Below are positions 51,953 through 59,733 of a DNA stretch of 64,000 nt, piece by piece (the first letter of the stretch is position 1; each line of letters starts with the position of its first letter). A program made the translations under genes and the position numbers. Under the pieces are notes generated by a model. It worked only from the letters and a program-made list of their open reading frames with translations, did not search any database and had not been told where the DNA came from. The stretch is from G965277745 sp965277745 (GTDB lineage: Bacteria > Pseudomonadota > Gammaproteobacteria > Cardiobacteriales > Cardiobacteriaceae): positions 496,001-560,000 of the forward strand of contig OZ255837.1 in NCBI GenBank assembly GCA_965277745.1. The letters run 5' to 3'.

Positions 51953-52230
51953 GGCAAATAGCGCCGCGCGAACGGGTTGCGGAAGGTCCTCGCCCGGGTC
52001 GCGGACAGGCCGCGCCAATAGATCATGTGGAACAGATAGCCGTCCGGACGGCTTTCCCGAAAGCGGCGGTAGACGCCGCTGATCAGCAGCCCCGCGAGAA
52101 AACAGATCAGCGCCTTGCCGATAACGACCCCGATCGTGATCCCGAGAATCATCGGGGCGAGCTCGTCGGCGCTCCACAAAAGCAGATGCGGCGGCTCGTC
52201 GACGCGGCGCGGTATCTCGATGGCTTTCAT
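51949..52230 (-). CDS. traL: TraL inner-membrane protein
   Basis: A 93-residue TraL protein (VirB3-like). MKAIEIPRRVDEPPHLLLWS at the N-terminus and the hydrophobic segment MILGITIGVVIGKALICFLA are typical, followed by RPDGYLFHMIYWRGLS. GAGGA precedes the ATG. It is the first gene of the traL-E-K-B-V-A-dsbC-traC-traF-traH operon. Confidence 0.9.
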   Translation of the reverse strand: MKAIEIPRRVDEPPHLLLWSADELAPMILGITIGVVIGKALICFLAGLLISGVYRRFRESRPDGYLFHMIYWRGLSATRARTFRNPFARRYLP

Positions 52231-52300
52231 CGCAATCCTCTTCGTTTTCCGATGACCTCCATTGTCCACCGCCGACGGGAGATCGTCATGCGCTGCGCCC

Positions 52301-52313
52301 GCCCTTTTCGGGC
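52301..52313. promoter_or_regulatory. GCCC/GGGC palindrome upstream of traL
   Basis: GCCC and GGGC flank TTTTC, 71 bases before traL. It has the same arm cores and five-base T-rich centre as the stronger palindromes before traI (20631-20649) and parM (59642-59656), but the outer bases agree less well. Confidence 0.35.
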
Positions 52314-52464
52314 CATCGCGGCGCACGAATCGCGACAATGCGGTTACAATTCGGTTATATCGAGGCGGTCAAAGAACGACCCGCGAACCGCTTCGCCGAG
52401 AAAAGCGCAAGACGGGCGCGGTCCGCGCCGCCCGTGCCTCCACTTCCGAGTTGTGCGTCCATCC

Positions 52465-52500
52465 TTGACAGGGAGCGCAAGGGTCATACATTGCATATGA
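52465..52500 (+). promoter_or_regulatory. vapBC promoter and operator candidate
   Basis: TTGACA at 52465-52470, then after 16 bases TACATT as a possible -10. The inverted repeat TCATA-N7-TATGA (52484-52500) overlaps the -10 region, as expected for autorepression by the VapB-VapC complex. AGGAGG precedes the vapB ATG. Confidence 0.55.
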
Positions 52501-52523
52501 CATGAACCTATACAGGAGGAGCC

Positions 52524-52754
52524 ATGCGTACCGTCTCTATTTTCAAAAACGGCACGAACCAGGCGGTGAGATTGCCGAAGGATATGGAGTTTCAGGGGGT
52601 CACCTGTCTCGAAATCGACAAGGATGGCGATACCATCACCCTCCGCCCGGCACGCCCGGGCTGGTTGTCTCTGGCGGATCACGAAAGAGCGCCGGCAGAT
52701 TTTCTCGAACAACGCCCCGCCGTGATCGGCGATGAAGGCAGGCTCGCGCGGTGA
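52524..52754 (+). CDS. vapB: VapB-type antitoxin
   Basis: A 76-residue antitoxin of the AbrB/SpoVT swapped-hairpin type (MRTVSIFKNGTNQAVRLPKD, MEFQGVTCLEIDKDGDTITL) with a C-terminal toxin-binding tail (WLSLADHERAPADFLEQRP). AGGAGG gives an excellent ribosome binding site. Its stop overlaps the vapC start. The antitoxin is intact although the toxin is not. Confidence 0.88.
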   Translation: MRTVSIFKNGTNQAVRLPKDMEFQGVTCLEIDKDGDTITLRPARPGWLSLADHERAPADFLEQRPAVIGDEGRLAR

Positions 52755-53164
52755 AAAGGTACATGCTCGATACCTGTATTTGCGCCTTTGTCATGCGCGA
52801 AATGCCATTGTCCGTGCTCGAAAGACTGACGCGGGAGGTGGCCGCGAACAACCGTATCGTGATCTCGGCCATCACCTACGCCGAGATGCGTTATGACCAG
52901 ATCGGCAGAAAGGCGCCCGCGAAGTTGGCAAGCGCCATCGACGCCTTCGTTCGCCGTTTGCATGGGGTGTTGCCGTGAGACCGCGCCGCCGTCGATATGA
53001 CCCTTGTCGTTCGTCAGCGCCTGGCGGCGATGGGAACGCCGATAGGGGATAACGATGCCGCCATAGCCGCACACGCGCTGACCACGGGTTGTGTGTCGGT
53101 AAGCGACAACGTCCGTGAATTCGCCCGAGTGGCGGAATCGATCCACGAAGACTGGACCCTGTGA
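52751..53164 (+). pseudogene. vapC: VapC PIN-domain toxin with a premature stop
   Basis: The first 75 codons (MKRYMLDTCICAFVMREMPL, ISAITYAEMRYDQIGRKA) carry the PIN Asp in LDT and the Glu in YAEM. The frame then meets TGA at 52976-52978, where the family has Trp in VLPW. The same frame continues for 61 codons with DNDAAIAAHAL and SVSDNVREFARV, which hold the remaining catalytic acids. A single TGG to TGA change thus inactivates the RNase. No sign of recoding is present. Confidence 0.85.
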
Positions 53165-53346
53165 ATGGCGCACTCGCGGCGAACGCCGAGAGCCGGTGAA
53201 ACGCCGAGGCGACAAGACCTCGACCTTCTTCCCCCTCGAGGAAGAAAATGCGACAACGTTCGCCCCCCCGGCGGGAACGCCAAGCAAGCGCGGCTATACC
53301 CTCGAACTCGAGGAAATCGTCGCGCGCGGCAAGAACGGGCGGCGCT

Positions 53347-53841
53347 TCACTTGTCGGACGGGGAAAGAAATTCCCGGAATGGCGGCCACAAGTCGACCCC
53401 TCGTGGAACGATCCGCCGTTTCTCGCCGGAGAGCAGCCATTCCCGGAGAAATTCCGCGACCGCGTCGGGATCGCTTCCTTGGCCTTTCAGCGAACATTGC
53501 CAAACCACCGCAACCCGCCAGCCCGCATGCCGGAGAATGGCGATGTCACGGCGATCCCTGGCGACGTTCGCGTCGAACTTCTCGCGCCAGAAAGCCACGT
53601 TGGTCGCGGGCGTCGTGGTCGCCTTGCAGCCGTGTCGATGCCAGAAACAGCCATGGACGAACACGACCGCCTCGAATCGGGGAAAGACGATATCCGGAGA
53701 ACCCGCCAATCTCTTGTCGTGAAGGCGATAGCGCAGTCCGATTTTATGCAGTGACCTTCGCAGCTCCATCTCCGGAGCGGTGTCTTTTCGACCGACACTG
53801 GACATGATTCTCGAACGGGTCTTTTTGTCCACGCTGTCCAT
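53347..53841 (-). CDS. vsr: Very-short-patch repair endonuclease (Vsr)
   Basis: A 164-residue Vsr endonuclease that nicks beside T:G mismatches arising by deamination of 5-methylcytosine. MDSVDKKTRSRIMSSVGRKD, LAGSPDIVFPRFEAVVFVHG and CFWHRHGCKATTTPATNVAF are clear family motifs, with the catalytic Asp in SPDIVF and the zinc/His region in GCFWHRHGC. It is the third gene of the dcm-ATPase operon, 26 bases behind the ATPase with GAGGATGAG upstream. It guards the host against mutation caused by the neighbouring methyltransferase. Confidence 0.92.
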   Translation of the reverse strand: MDSVDKKTRSRIMSSVGRKDTAPEMELRRSLHKIGLRYRLHDKRLAGSPDIVFPRFEAVVFVHGCFWHRHGCKATTTPATNVAFWREKFDANVARDRRDIAILRHAGWRVAVVWQCSLKGQGSDPDAVAEFLREWLLSGEKRRIVPRGVDLWPPFREFLSPSDK

Positions 53842-53867
53842 TGCCGCTCATCCTCGGTGACCGCCGT

Positions 53868-55838
53868 TCATATCCGGTCGACGATTTCCTCCAGCTTGTC
53901 GAGTTCTTTATTCTTTTCCAGGAAATCGCCATACGCTTTTTGTGCCCCCTCGATGAGAGCGTCGTAATGGACGATTCGGCTGCCCGGCGAAATTGCCGCC
54001 ATGGATGATTTCAGTCGCTCCGGCTTGTTTCCTTCCTCTTCGATGGGCTTGCCGAGAACGAAAATCACCTCGATGTTCGGCTCCCCCTTCTCGCCCTTGG
54101 TGCGCAGGATTTTTTCCAGCTTGTCCACGTAGGACTGCCCTTGCTTCTGCAGGTCGAGGAGCTTCATCTTCCGTTCGACCCGCTTCAACTCGACGATGAT
54201 GTGCTTTCCGGCCATCGTCCGATAAGCGATATCGACACGCCCGAGTTTTTCCTTTTCGGTCATGTCCTGCGTGAGCACGCCTTCGGTGGCGAGTCTCGTC
54301 TCCCTCAACTTACTTCCGGTCGCTCTTTCCCATGCCGGGTCGAGCAGCCACAAATGATCGAACAGATATTCTTGCAGAACACGCTCCTTGGCGTTGTCGT
54401 CGACGATTTCCCGAAAACGCTCGATGACATCGAGGCGGGACTTGACGATATCCCGGTAAAGGGACGCTTCAAGGGAGTCGCTGCCCGCGAGTATTTTCAG
54501 AAGTTTTTCCGGGTCGTGGACATTCTCGGCCAACTCCTTGTCCGACCCGCGCAGTTTCATGCGTTCGAAAGCCAGAATGCCGTGTCGATACAAAAGCTTA
54601 CGGTCCTTTTCCTGATCGAACGGCAACGCGGCGAGTTTCGCGATCAGGGTTTCCGCGCTATTGCGGAATCCTTCCGGCAGACGATCCAGCCATTCGACCA
54701 AGGCCGGTGACGTCTCCTTGGCCTTTTCCACTTCGTGGCGTCGCCGCCATTCCGTCCAGCGCTTCTCGACTTGTGTGAGCCGCTCTTTGAGGAAACCGAT
54801 CAATTCAACATAGCGTGGATCGTCTTCCTGAACGCGCTGCCTGTCGCTCGTGGCGATATCCGGCTCATGGTCGATGTCGAGGAAATCGGCCTCGATTTGC
54901 CCGGTGAGGTATTTCGTGTAAAGGCGGCCGTCGTTCAATTTGTCGAGGACATTCTCGTGAAAGAGTCGTCCTCTCGCGAAAACGACGATGCCGTTCAGAT
55001 TGCCCGCCTCTTCGCTGTCGAGATCTTTCGGCTTACGAGTGGTACCGATCCATCCGCTGACCGACCACTTCTCATCCCATGCGTCGAGGCGATCCGCCAG
55101 GGCCTCTTTTTCCTGCAATCGACGCGCGAACGAAAGATCCGGTTCTTCGTCTCCGAAATACCAAAGGAACTGGACCATGGGCAAGTCGCCCCGATCCGCC
55201 GTGCCAATCTTCCGCCCATCGATCAGTACTTCGAAGCCGTGCATTTGGCCGATGACGGAAAAACGGCGCGCGAGGCGTTTTCTCAAGGCCGTGATTCCGC
55301 GCCCGAGTCGCTGGCGCCTGATGTCCTTCAGTACAATCACGGTTCCTTTCGTGGCTTTCACTTCCCCCGGAAGGAGCGGTTGCGGATGATAAGAAGGCCG
55401 CTTGTTCTCGACCGATTCACGAATTGCGGCGACCGTCATCCTCAGGCCGTGCGCCTTGTCGTTCTTGATGGAATGCACTTCGATCGTCTCGGCGATGGAA
55501 AACAAAGACAGCTTGCCGAGGCCTTTCCTGCCCATGATGGGGCGCCCCTTGGCCGATGTCGCGGTACCGTCGATTTTACGATCCTCGTCGCGGCGACGGT
55601 AGCCGACCCGGAGATATTTGGCGTTCATGTCCTCGATGGACATTCCGATACCGTCGTCGCGGATTTCGATGGACTCATGGTCCGCAGCGACATCGATCTC
55701 GACCTTCCCGGCGTCGGCGTCCCAGGCGTTCGCGACCGCTTCGGTCAACACCGCGGCAATGTTGCTGTAAAGATCGATGCCGAGATGATCGAGGACATTC
55801 AGGTCCACCGTCATCTCATACGTGGTATTCTCCTCCAT
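53868..55838 (-). CDS. GHKL (MutL/MORC-like) ATPase with PD-(D/E)XK nuclease end
   Basis: A 656-residue protein. The N-terminal GHKL ATPase has the N-box LTEAVANAWDADAGKVEI, G1 IEIRDDGIGMSIEDM and G2 GRPIMGRKGLGKLSLFSIAE. A large helical middle follows. Near the end GRVDIAYRT and HIIVELKR (Asp536, Glu550, Lys552) form a restriction-nuclease motif. GHKL ATPases of this kind coupled to a Dcm methyltransferase and Vsr are known restriction-modification partners (prokaryotic MORC relatives described by Iyer and Aravind). I infer it is the ATP-dependent restriction component. GGAGGGAC precedes ATG. Confidence 0.8.
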   Translation of the reverse strand: MEENTTYEMTVDLNVLDHLGIDLYSNIAAVLTEAVANAWDADAGKVEIDVAADHESIEIRDDGIGMSIEDMNAKYLRVGYRRRDEDRKIDGTATSAKGRPIMGRKGLGKLSLFSIAETIEVHSIKNDKAHGLRMTVAAIRESVENKRPSYHPQPLLPGEVKATKGTVIVLKDIRRQRLGRGITALRKRLARRFSVIGQMHGFEVLIDGRKIGTADRGDLPMVQFLWYFGDEEPDLSFARRLQEKEALADRLDAWDEKWSVSGWIGTTRKPKDLDSEEAGNLNGIVVFARGRLFHENVLDKLNDGRLYTKYLTGQIEADFLDIDHEPDIATSDRQRVQEDDPRYVELIGFLKERLTQVEKRWTEWRRRHEVEKAKETSPALVEWLDRLPEGFRNSAETLIAKLAALPFDQEKDRKLLYRHGILAFERMKLRGSDKELAENVHDPEKLLKILAGSDSLEASLYRDIVKSRLDVIERFREIVDDNAKERVLQEYLFDHLWLLDPAWERATGSKLRETRLATEGVLTQDMTEKEKLGRVDIAYRTMAGKHIIVELKRVERKMKLLDLQKQGQSYVDKLEKILRTKGEKGEPNIEVIFVLGKPIEEEGNKPERLKSSMAAISPGSRIVHYDALIEGAQKAYGDFLEKNKELDKLEEIVDRI

Positions 55839-55870
55839 ACCGTCCCTCCGATTCGCTCGTTCATCGTTCC

Positions 55871-56965
55871 CTATCCTCGCCCGTCTTGCGCCTGCGAAAC
55901 ATGCGCCAGCAAACTGGCTCCGATGACCTCTCCGAGGATGACGGGAACGGCATTGCCGATCAGTCTGCCGATGGATTTCTTGCGGATGCTCTCTCCCGGC
56001 CGGCTGAAACGGTAGTCCACCGGGAAACTCTGGAGAATCGCCCCTTCCCTCAGCGAAATCGCCCGGTCCTGTGCCGGATGCCCGAAACGTCCGTTCCCGA
56101 ATCCATAGAACTGGGTGGTCACCGTGGGGGCGGGGGCGTCCCAGGTCATGCGACCGTAAACACCGGGATAGGTTTTTCCGGAGGTTTTTCTATGGCAGTC
56201 GGCGATCAATGCGCCCGGCCAGTCACGCCAGGTTCCTCCGGGTCGGGAAGCGCGCATGCGACGCATGTTGAGTTCGGAAAGAGCCGAGCACCGATGCAAA
56301 GGGTCTTGCGGATGGCCGCTTCCCGCCTCGATGGTCGGCAGATCGCCGATGGCCTCCCTGACGGTTTTTCGCTTCTTGCCGAATCGTTGCGGCGTCAGAA
56401 GTGAGACCGGACCGAACTTCGACGCCAGCAACACCAGACGCCTGCGTTGTTGGGGAATGCCGTATTCGGCGCAATCGACCGTTCGGTAGGCGACCGAGTA
56501 GCCATTCTTTTCGAGGTCGGAGACGAATTCACCGAAAACGTCGTGTTCGACGAGTTGCGGGACGTTTTCCATGGTCACCAGATGTGGCGACAGTTCTTCC
56601 CCGAGTCTCGAAAATTGGCGAAGAAGCCACCAACGCCCGTCGCGTTCCGTGGCCTTGCGATTGTAGGTGGAAAAAGTCTGGCAAGGCGCGCAACCGGCCA
56701 GAAGCCTGATCCCGTCTTTTCCGTAGTGACGCGCCAATTCACCGGCTTCGAGCGATTCGACCGATCGTCGCAAAAATCCGGCACCGTTGTTGGCGATATA
56801 GGGATATTCACAAGCCGGATCGAGATCCACACCCAAGCGAACATCGACGCCGGCCCGCAGAAGGCCACATGTCAGTCCACCCGCCCCGCAGAACAAGTCG
56901 ACGGCATGGATCGCCCGTTTCGATTTCGCGGCACTGTCATTGTTCACCCGGGTAACGGTTGGCAT
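55871..56965 (-). CDS. DNA (cytosine-5) methyltransferase
   Basis: A 364-residue C5 methyltransferase. Motif I is AVDLFCGAGGLTCGLLRAGV near 21-40, motif IV is GCAPCQTFS with catalytic Cys95, and motif VI is MENVPQL. Motif VIII is QQRRRLVLLASKFG, and motifs IX-X are at the end (REGAILQSFP, GNAVPVILGEVIGASL). The short variable region suits a single-target enzyme; the site cannot be read from sequence. I start at ATG 56965, giving the usual short lead before motif I. ATG 57016 is in frame and would be leaderless from the promoter just upstream. Confidence 0.9.
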   Translation of the reverse strand: MPTVTRVNNDSAAKSKRAIHAVDLFCGAGGLTCGLLRAGVDVRLGVDLDPACEYPYIANNGAGFLRRSVESLEAGELARHYGKDGIRLLAGCAPCQTFSTYNRKATERDGRWWLLRQFSRLGEELSPHLVTMENVPQLVEHDVFGEFVSDLEKNGYSVAYRTVDCAEYGIPQQRRRLVLLASKFGPVSLLTPQRFGKKRKTVREAIGDLPTIEAGSGHPQDPLHRCSALSELNMRRMRASRPGGTWRDWPGALIADCHRKTSGKTYPGVYGRMTWDAPAPTVTTQFYGFGNGRFGHPAQDRAISLREGAILQSFPVDYRFSRPGESIRKKSIGRLIGNAVPVILGEVIGASLLAHVSQAQDGRG

Positions 56966-57022
56966 TTTTTCGAGTTTCCGTCCATTCACCGGACGACGTC
57001 GCCGACCGATGCTCATGCATCG

Positions 57023-57051
57023 AATATATTGCAGCGGGTCGGGATTGTCAA
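57023..57051 (-). promoter_or_regulatory. Strong sigma-70 promoter for the methyltransferase operon
   Basis: On the minus strand TTGACA (57051-57046) and TATATT (57028-57023) are separated by exactly 17 bases. The predicted transcript begins at about 57016, on or next to an in-frame ATG. It should drive the methyltransferase, ATPase and vsr as one unit. Confidence 0.7.
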
Positions 57052-57373
57052 AGGCTTTGCCGCTCCGCGAAGCATCGTCGTCATGCCGCGCTCGGATCGA
57101 GCCACACGGCCAACGGCCAGGAAAAGATTCGACCACCAGGAAAGAAGGGACGGCGAACCAGGTGTCCCCTTTCAACCACCCCAAAGCGCTATAAGCCTCA
57201 GAAAGGCCGTGAAAATACCAGGTAATGGGTAGCTATACCCCCACTCCTCGAAACGTCTGAAAACGCCTTACAGGAGCGTACAAGGCCATTCAAGCCGTTC
57301 TTCGTTGCAGTTATCTCGGCGTACGCCTGAATGTTCGAACCGGGTCCGCGCGAGCTGAAGTCCCCTTTCTCCT
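57052..57373. other. Spacer between the RM operon and the dsbA-like gene
   Basis: About 320 bases in which I see no supportable gene. Base composition is lower in GC than the tra genes, suggesting it came with the restriction cargo. Confidence 0.4.
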
Positions 57374-58332
57374 TTATTCGCCGGCGTTGCGGCCGGTCTT
57401 TTTCCCCGGGGAAACCACCGCGGTTCCTGTCGGCGATTTTCCGGAGGGGGTTTTCTCCGCTTCCGCCATCATCGCGCGAATGTTCCCGACAATCTCCTGC
57501 GCCGATCGCCACCCGCCGAGGAGGCGCCGCCCGCCGCTTCGGTGGTCGACGATCAGCGTCGCCGGTGTTCCCGTTATCCCAAGCGCCGTGGCTTCCTCGC
57601 GGTCACGGCGCAATTTCTCTTCGTGGCGTCCCGACACCAGGCAGGCACGGAAAGCGTCACGCTCGGCGCCCACGCCCACCGCGAGAGAATCAAGGTCGGC
57701 GACGCCGCCGCCACCGCCACGGGTGGCGCGAAACAGCTCGTCGAGAAAAACCCAGAAGGTGCGGTTGCCCTTCCGCACGGCGATGCATTCCGCGGCCAGC
57801 GCTTCCCGGCGCGCCGCCGGATCGTGAAAAGCGAGCGGCAGATGTTTCCACCGCCAGTTCACCCGCCCCGCGGCGGCGTCGATGATCTCCCTTACCGTGT
57901 CGTGGAAGCGCCGGCAATAGGGGCATTCCACATCGCCGAACTCGAGGAGGGTAAAACGCGCCGCCGGATCGCCGTAGAGGTGTTCTCCCCCTTCCACGCG
58001 CGACGGCGCGGCGGCGCGGCGGCGAATCGGGCGAAGCGGCGTTCGATTTCCGCCCGCCGCCTCCGGGCGATGAAGCGCTCGACACTCTCCGCGACGGCCG
58101 CCTCGAACTCGGCGCGGTCGGCGAAGGTGAGGCCTTGGCGCTCGCGAAGCGCGGCGACCGCCGCTTTCAGGGCGGCGACTTCCCGCTTCGAGTCGGTCGT
58201 CTTCCGGATCCCCAGAGCGACGCCCAGCGTCGCCGCCGCGAGGCTCGTGACCAGCAGCGCGAGGATCGCCCGGCCACGGGGACCGGTGACCGCTGCGGTG
58301 GCCGCGGTGGATTTCATGTTTCGTTCCGTCAT
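57374..58332 (-). pseudogene. DsbA/DsbG-like membrane-anchored thioredoxin, frameshifted
   Basis: Starts at ATG 58332 (GAGGG upstream). MTERNMKSTAATAA leads into a membrane anchor AILALLVTSLAAATLGVALG, then a helix (EVAALKAAVAALRERQGLTF). Near 58020, in a GCC/GCG run, the frame shifts. The next frame carries the thioredoxin fold: FTLLEFGDVECPYCRRFHDT with active site CPYC, and GITGTPATLIVDHRSG with the cis-Pro. In the original frame the protein ends without a catalytic domain. Unless ribosomes slip, it is inactive. It probably served disulfide formation in transfer proteins. Confidence 0.75.
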
Positions 58333-58490
58333 CGTCTGTTCCCTCTCTTTTCTTTTCTCCGGATAGCGGATGACCGCCACCGCCCGCCAGCACCGTCGCG
58401 GGCAGGAACGACACCCAACCGTTTTCTCCGCGATCCCGCCGTGGCCGAACGTCCCGCAAGGGTTTGTCTCCGCGCCACGATACCCTGCCG

Positions 58491-59054
58491 TCAGCCGTCG
58501 TCCCCGGATTCGGGCGCGTCGCCGCCTTCCGGGCGATAACTTTCCCCGAGAAGACGTTCGTATTCGCCGAGCGCCCTGCGGATTTTCGCGAGCACGCCGG
58601 CGCGGCGCCGTAACATCGCGTAACGCCCTTCCACCACTTCGATCACTTCCCTCTCCCAGCGCGGAAGACGCCCGAAAGAAGCCAGATCGTAGGCGCTGGC
58701 GCGCCCTTTTCTGATGTAGGTCGACAGCACCCTGGCCGATCCGCCGCCACGATCGAAAAAGCGGTTGCGATACCATTCCGCGACCAGCGTCGATCCGACG
58801 ATACGCACCCTGGTGCCCATGCGTCCCTGTTCCTCCTCCGCGTCCTCCCGCGCCGAGGCGTTGGCCGCCCAATACATGTCCGCCTGTTGCTGGGCTTCGA
58901 CCGCAAGCACCACGAGTTCCCGGTCGAGGCGTTCGCCGAGCGCCGCGACAAACGCGCGGCCCTCGCTTTCGAATCGCTCCAGCGAAATTTCCGCGCGTGC
59001 GTCTTCACACTTCGCCTCGAGCCGTTCGAGCCATTGTTCCTTCGATAAATCCAT
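58491..59054 (-). CDS. mobI: MobI-like auxiliary transfer protein
   Basis: A 187-residue protein starting MDLSKEQWLERLEAKCEDAR (GGGAGGTG before ATG 59054). EAQQQADMYWAANA, GTRVRIVGSTLVAEWYRNRF and RVLSTYIRKGRASAYDLASF, followed by a helical end (WEREVIEVVEGRYAMLRRRA), fit the MobI family. In SXT/R391 MobI is essential for transfer and is encoded beside oriT. Here the region upstream is packed with palindromes, as expected. The open frame extending upstream is only the translated repeats. Confidence 0.75.
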   Translation of the reverse strand: MDLSKEQWLERLEAKCEDARAEISLERFESEGRAFVAALGERLDRELVVLAVEAQQQADMYWAANASAREDAEEEQGRMGTRVRIVGSTLVAEWYRNRFFDRGGGSARVLSTYIRKGRASAYDLASFGRLPRWEREVIEVVEGRYAMLRRRAGVLAKIRRALGEYERLLGESYRPEGGDAPESGDDG

Positions 59055-59074
59055 CGAAAACACCTCCCGTGTTT

Positions 59075-59357
59075 TTTCCACATATCTATCTATCTGGAAA
59101 TTCGCCGTGCCGTTTCCATAGGGAAAAACGGCCTCTCTTTTCCACTGTGGAAAAAACGGGGTCGATTTCCTATCTATCTGGAAAAATGGCCTCCCATTTC
59201 CATTGTGGAAAAAAACCGCCTCTTTTCCATACGGATTTTTTCCCGCCATGGAAAAACGGCCTCCGATTTCCACTGTGGAAAAAACGATGCCGATTTCCTA
59301 TCTATCTGGAAAAACGCCTTTCCATTTCCATTGTGGAAAAACACGCCTTCTTTTCCA
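59075..59357. repeat. Cluster of TTTCC/GGAAA palindromes: candidate oriT or centromere
   Basis: At least nine inverted repeats with arms TTTCC(A) and (T)GGAAA occur in 280 bases. Short-loop examples are TTTTCCA-CTG-TGGAAAA at 59138-59154, and TTTCCA-N3-TGGAAA at 59197-59211, 59267-59281 and 59325-59339. Longer loops TATCTATCT occur at 59166-59184 and 59294-59312, and a related one at 59075-59100. A roughly 50-bp compound unit is repeated at 59163 and 59291. The region lies between divergent mobI and parM, the place of oriT and of the partition site in SXT-type elements. Confidence 0.8.
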
Positions 59358-59458
59358 CACGGCTTCGACACGTCTCTCTGTCCGCCGCCGCGGCCGATGA
59401 ACAGGACCACGCGGACACGGTTTTTCCGCCCGTTTTCCCGCACTCGCGATCGAAACGC

Positions 59459-59598
59459 TCGAAACCCGATCGAAATCCCATCCAGACTCCACCGAAAGAT
59501 CATTTCGAGTCCGGCAACTCGCCCCGGTTTCCGAAAACGAATCGAAACCCGATCGAAATCCCATCCAAACTCCACCGAAAGATCATTTCGAGCCCGGC
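59459..59598. repeat. Two 57-bp direct repeats upstream of parM
   Basis: Copies at 59459-59515 and 59542-59598 differ at two positions and are separated by 26 bases. Each contains several ATCGAAA-like motifs and starts with TCGAAACCCGATCGAAATCC. Direct repeats immediately upstream of a ParM-type gene are typical of parC/srpC-like centromeres or iteron-like binding sites. Confidence 0.8.
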
Positions 59599-59641
59599 GT
59601 TACTATATTCTCCCGAGAAAACCACCGCAAAGCCCTCGAAA

Positions 59642-59665
59642 CGCCCGTTTTGGGCGATTCCACGG
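59642..59665 (+). promoter_or_regulatory. Palindromic operator candidate upstream of parM
   Basis: CGCCC-GTTTT-GGGCG followed by ATTCCACGG. It matches the traI-side palindrome (20649-20622, minus strand) in 22 of 24 positions and lies 69 bases before the parM start. Confidence 0.6.
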
Positions 59666-59733
59666 TCTGTCGTCCGCTGTCGTCGGCGCTATCCTGTCGC
59701 GAGACGATCGCGAAATAACTTTGGAAGGATGAC

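Noticed and set aside
52976..52978. Selenocysteine or read-through at the vapC TGA
   Set aside because: The aligned residue in the family is Trp, not Cys, and no SECIS-like hairpin follows directly. A simple nonsense mutation is more likely.
59075..59357. CRISPR array or vegetative replication origin with DnaA boxes
   Set aside because: The repeats are short palindromes at irregular spacing without unique spacers. No replication initiator gene is adjacent; oriT/partition fits better.
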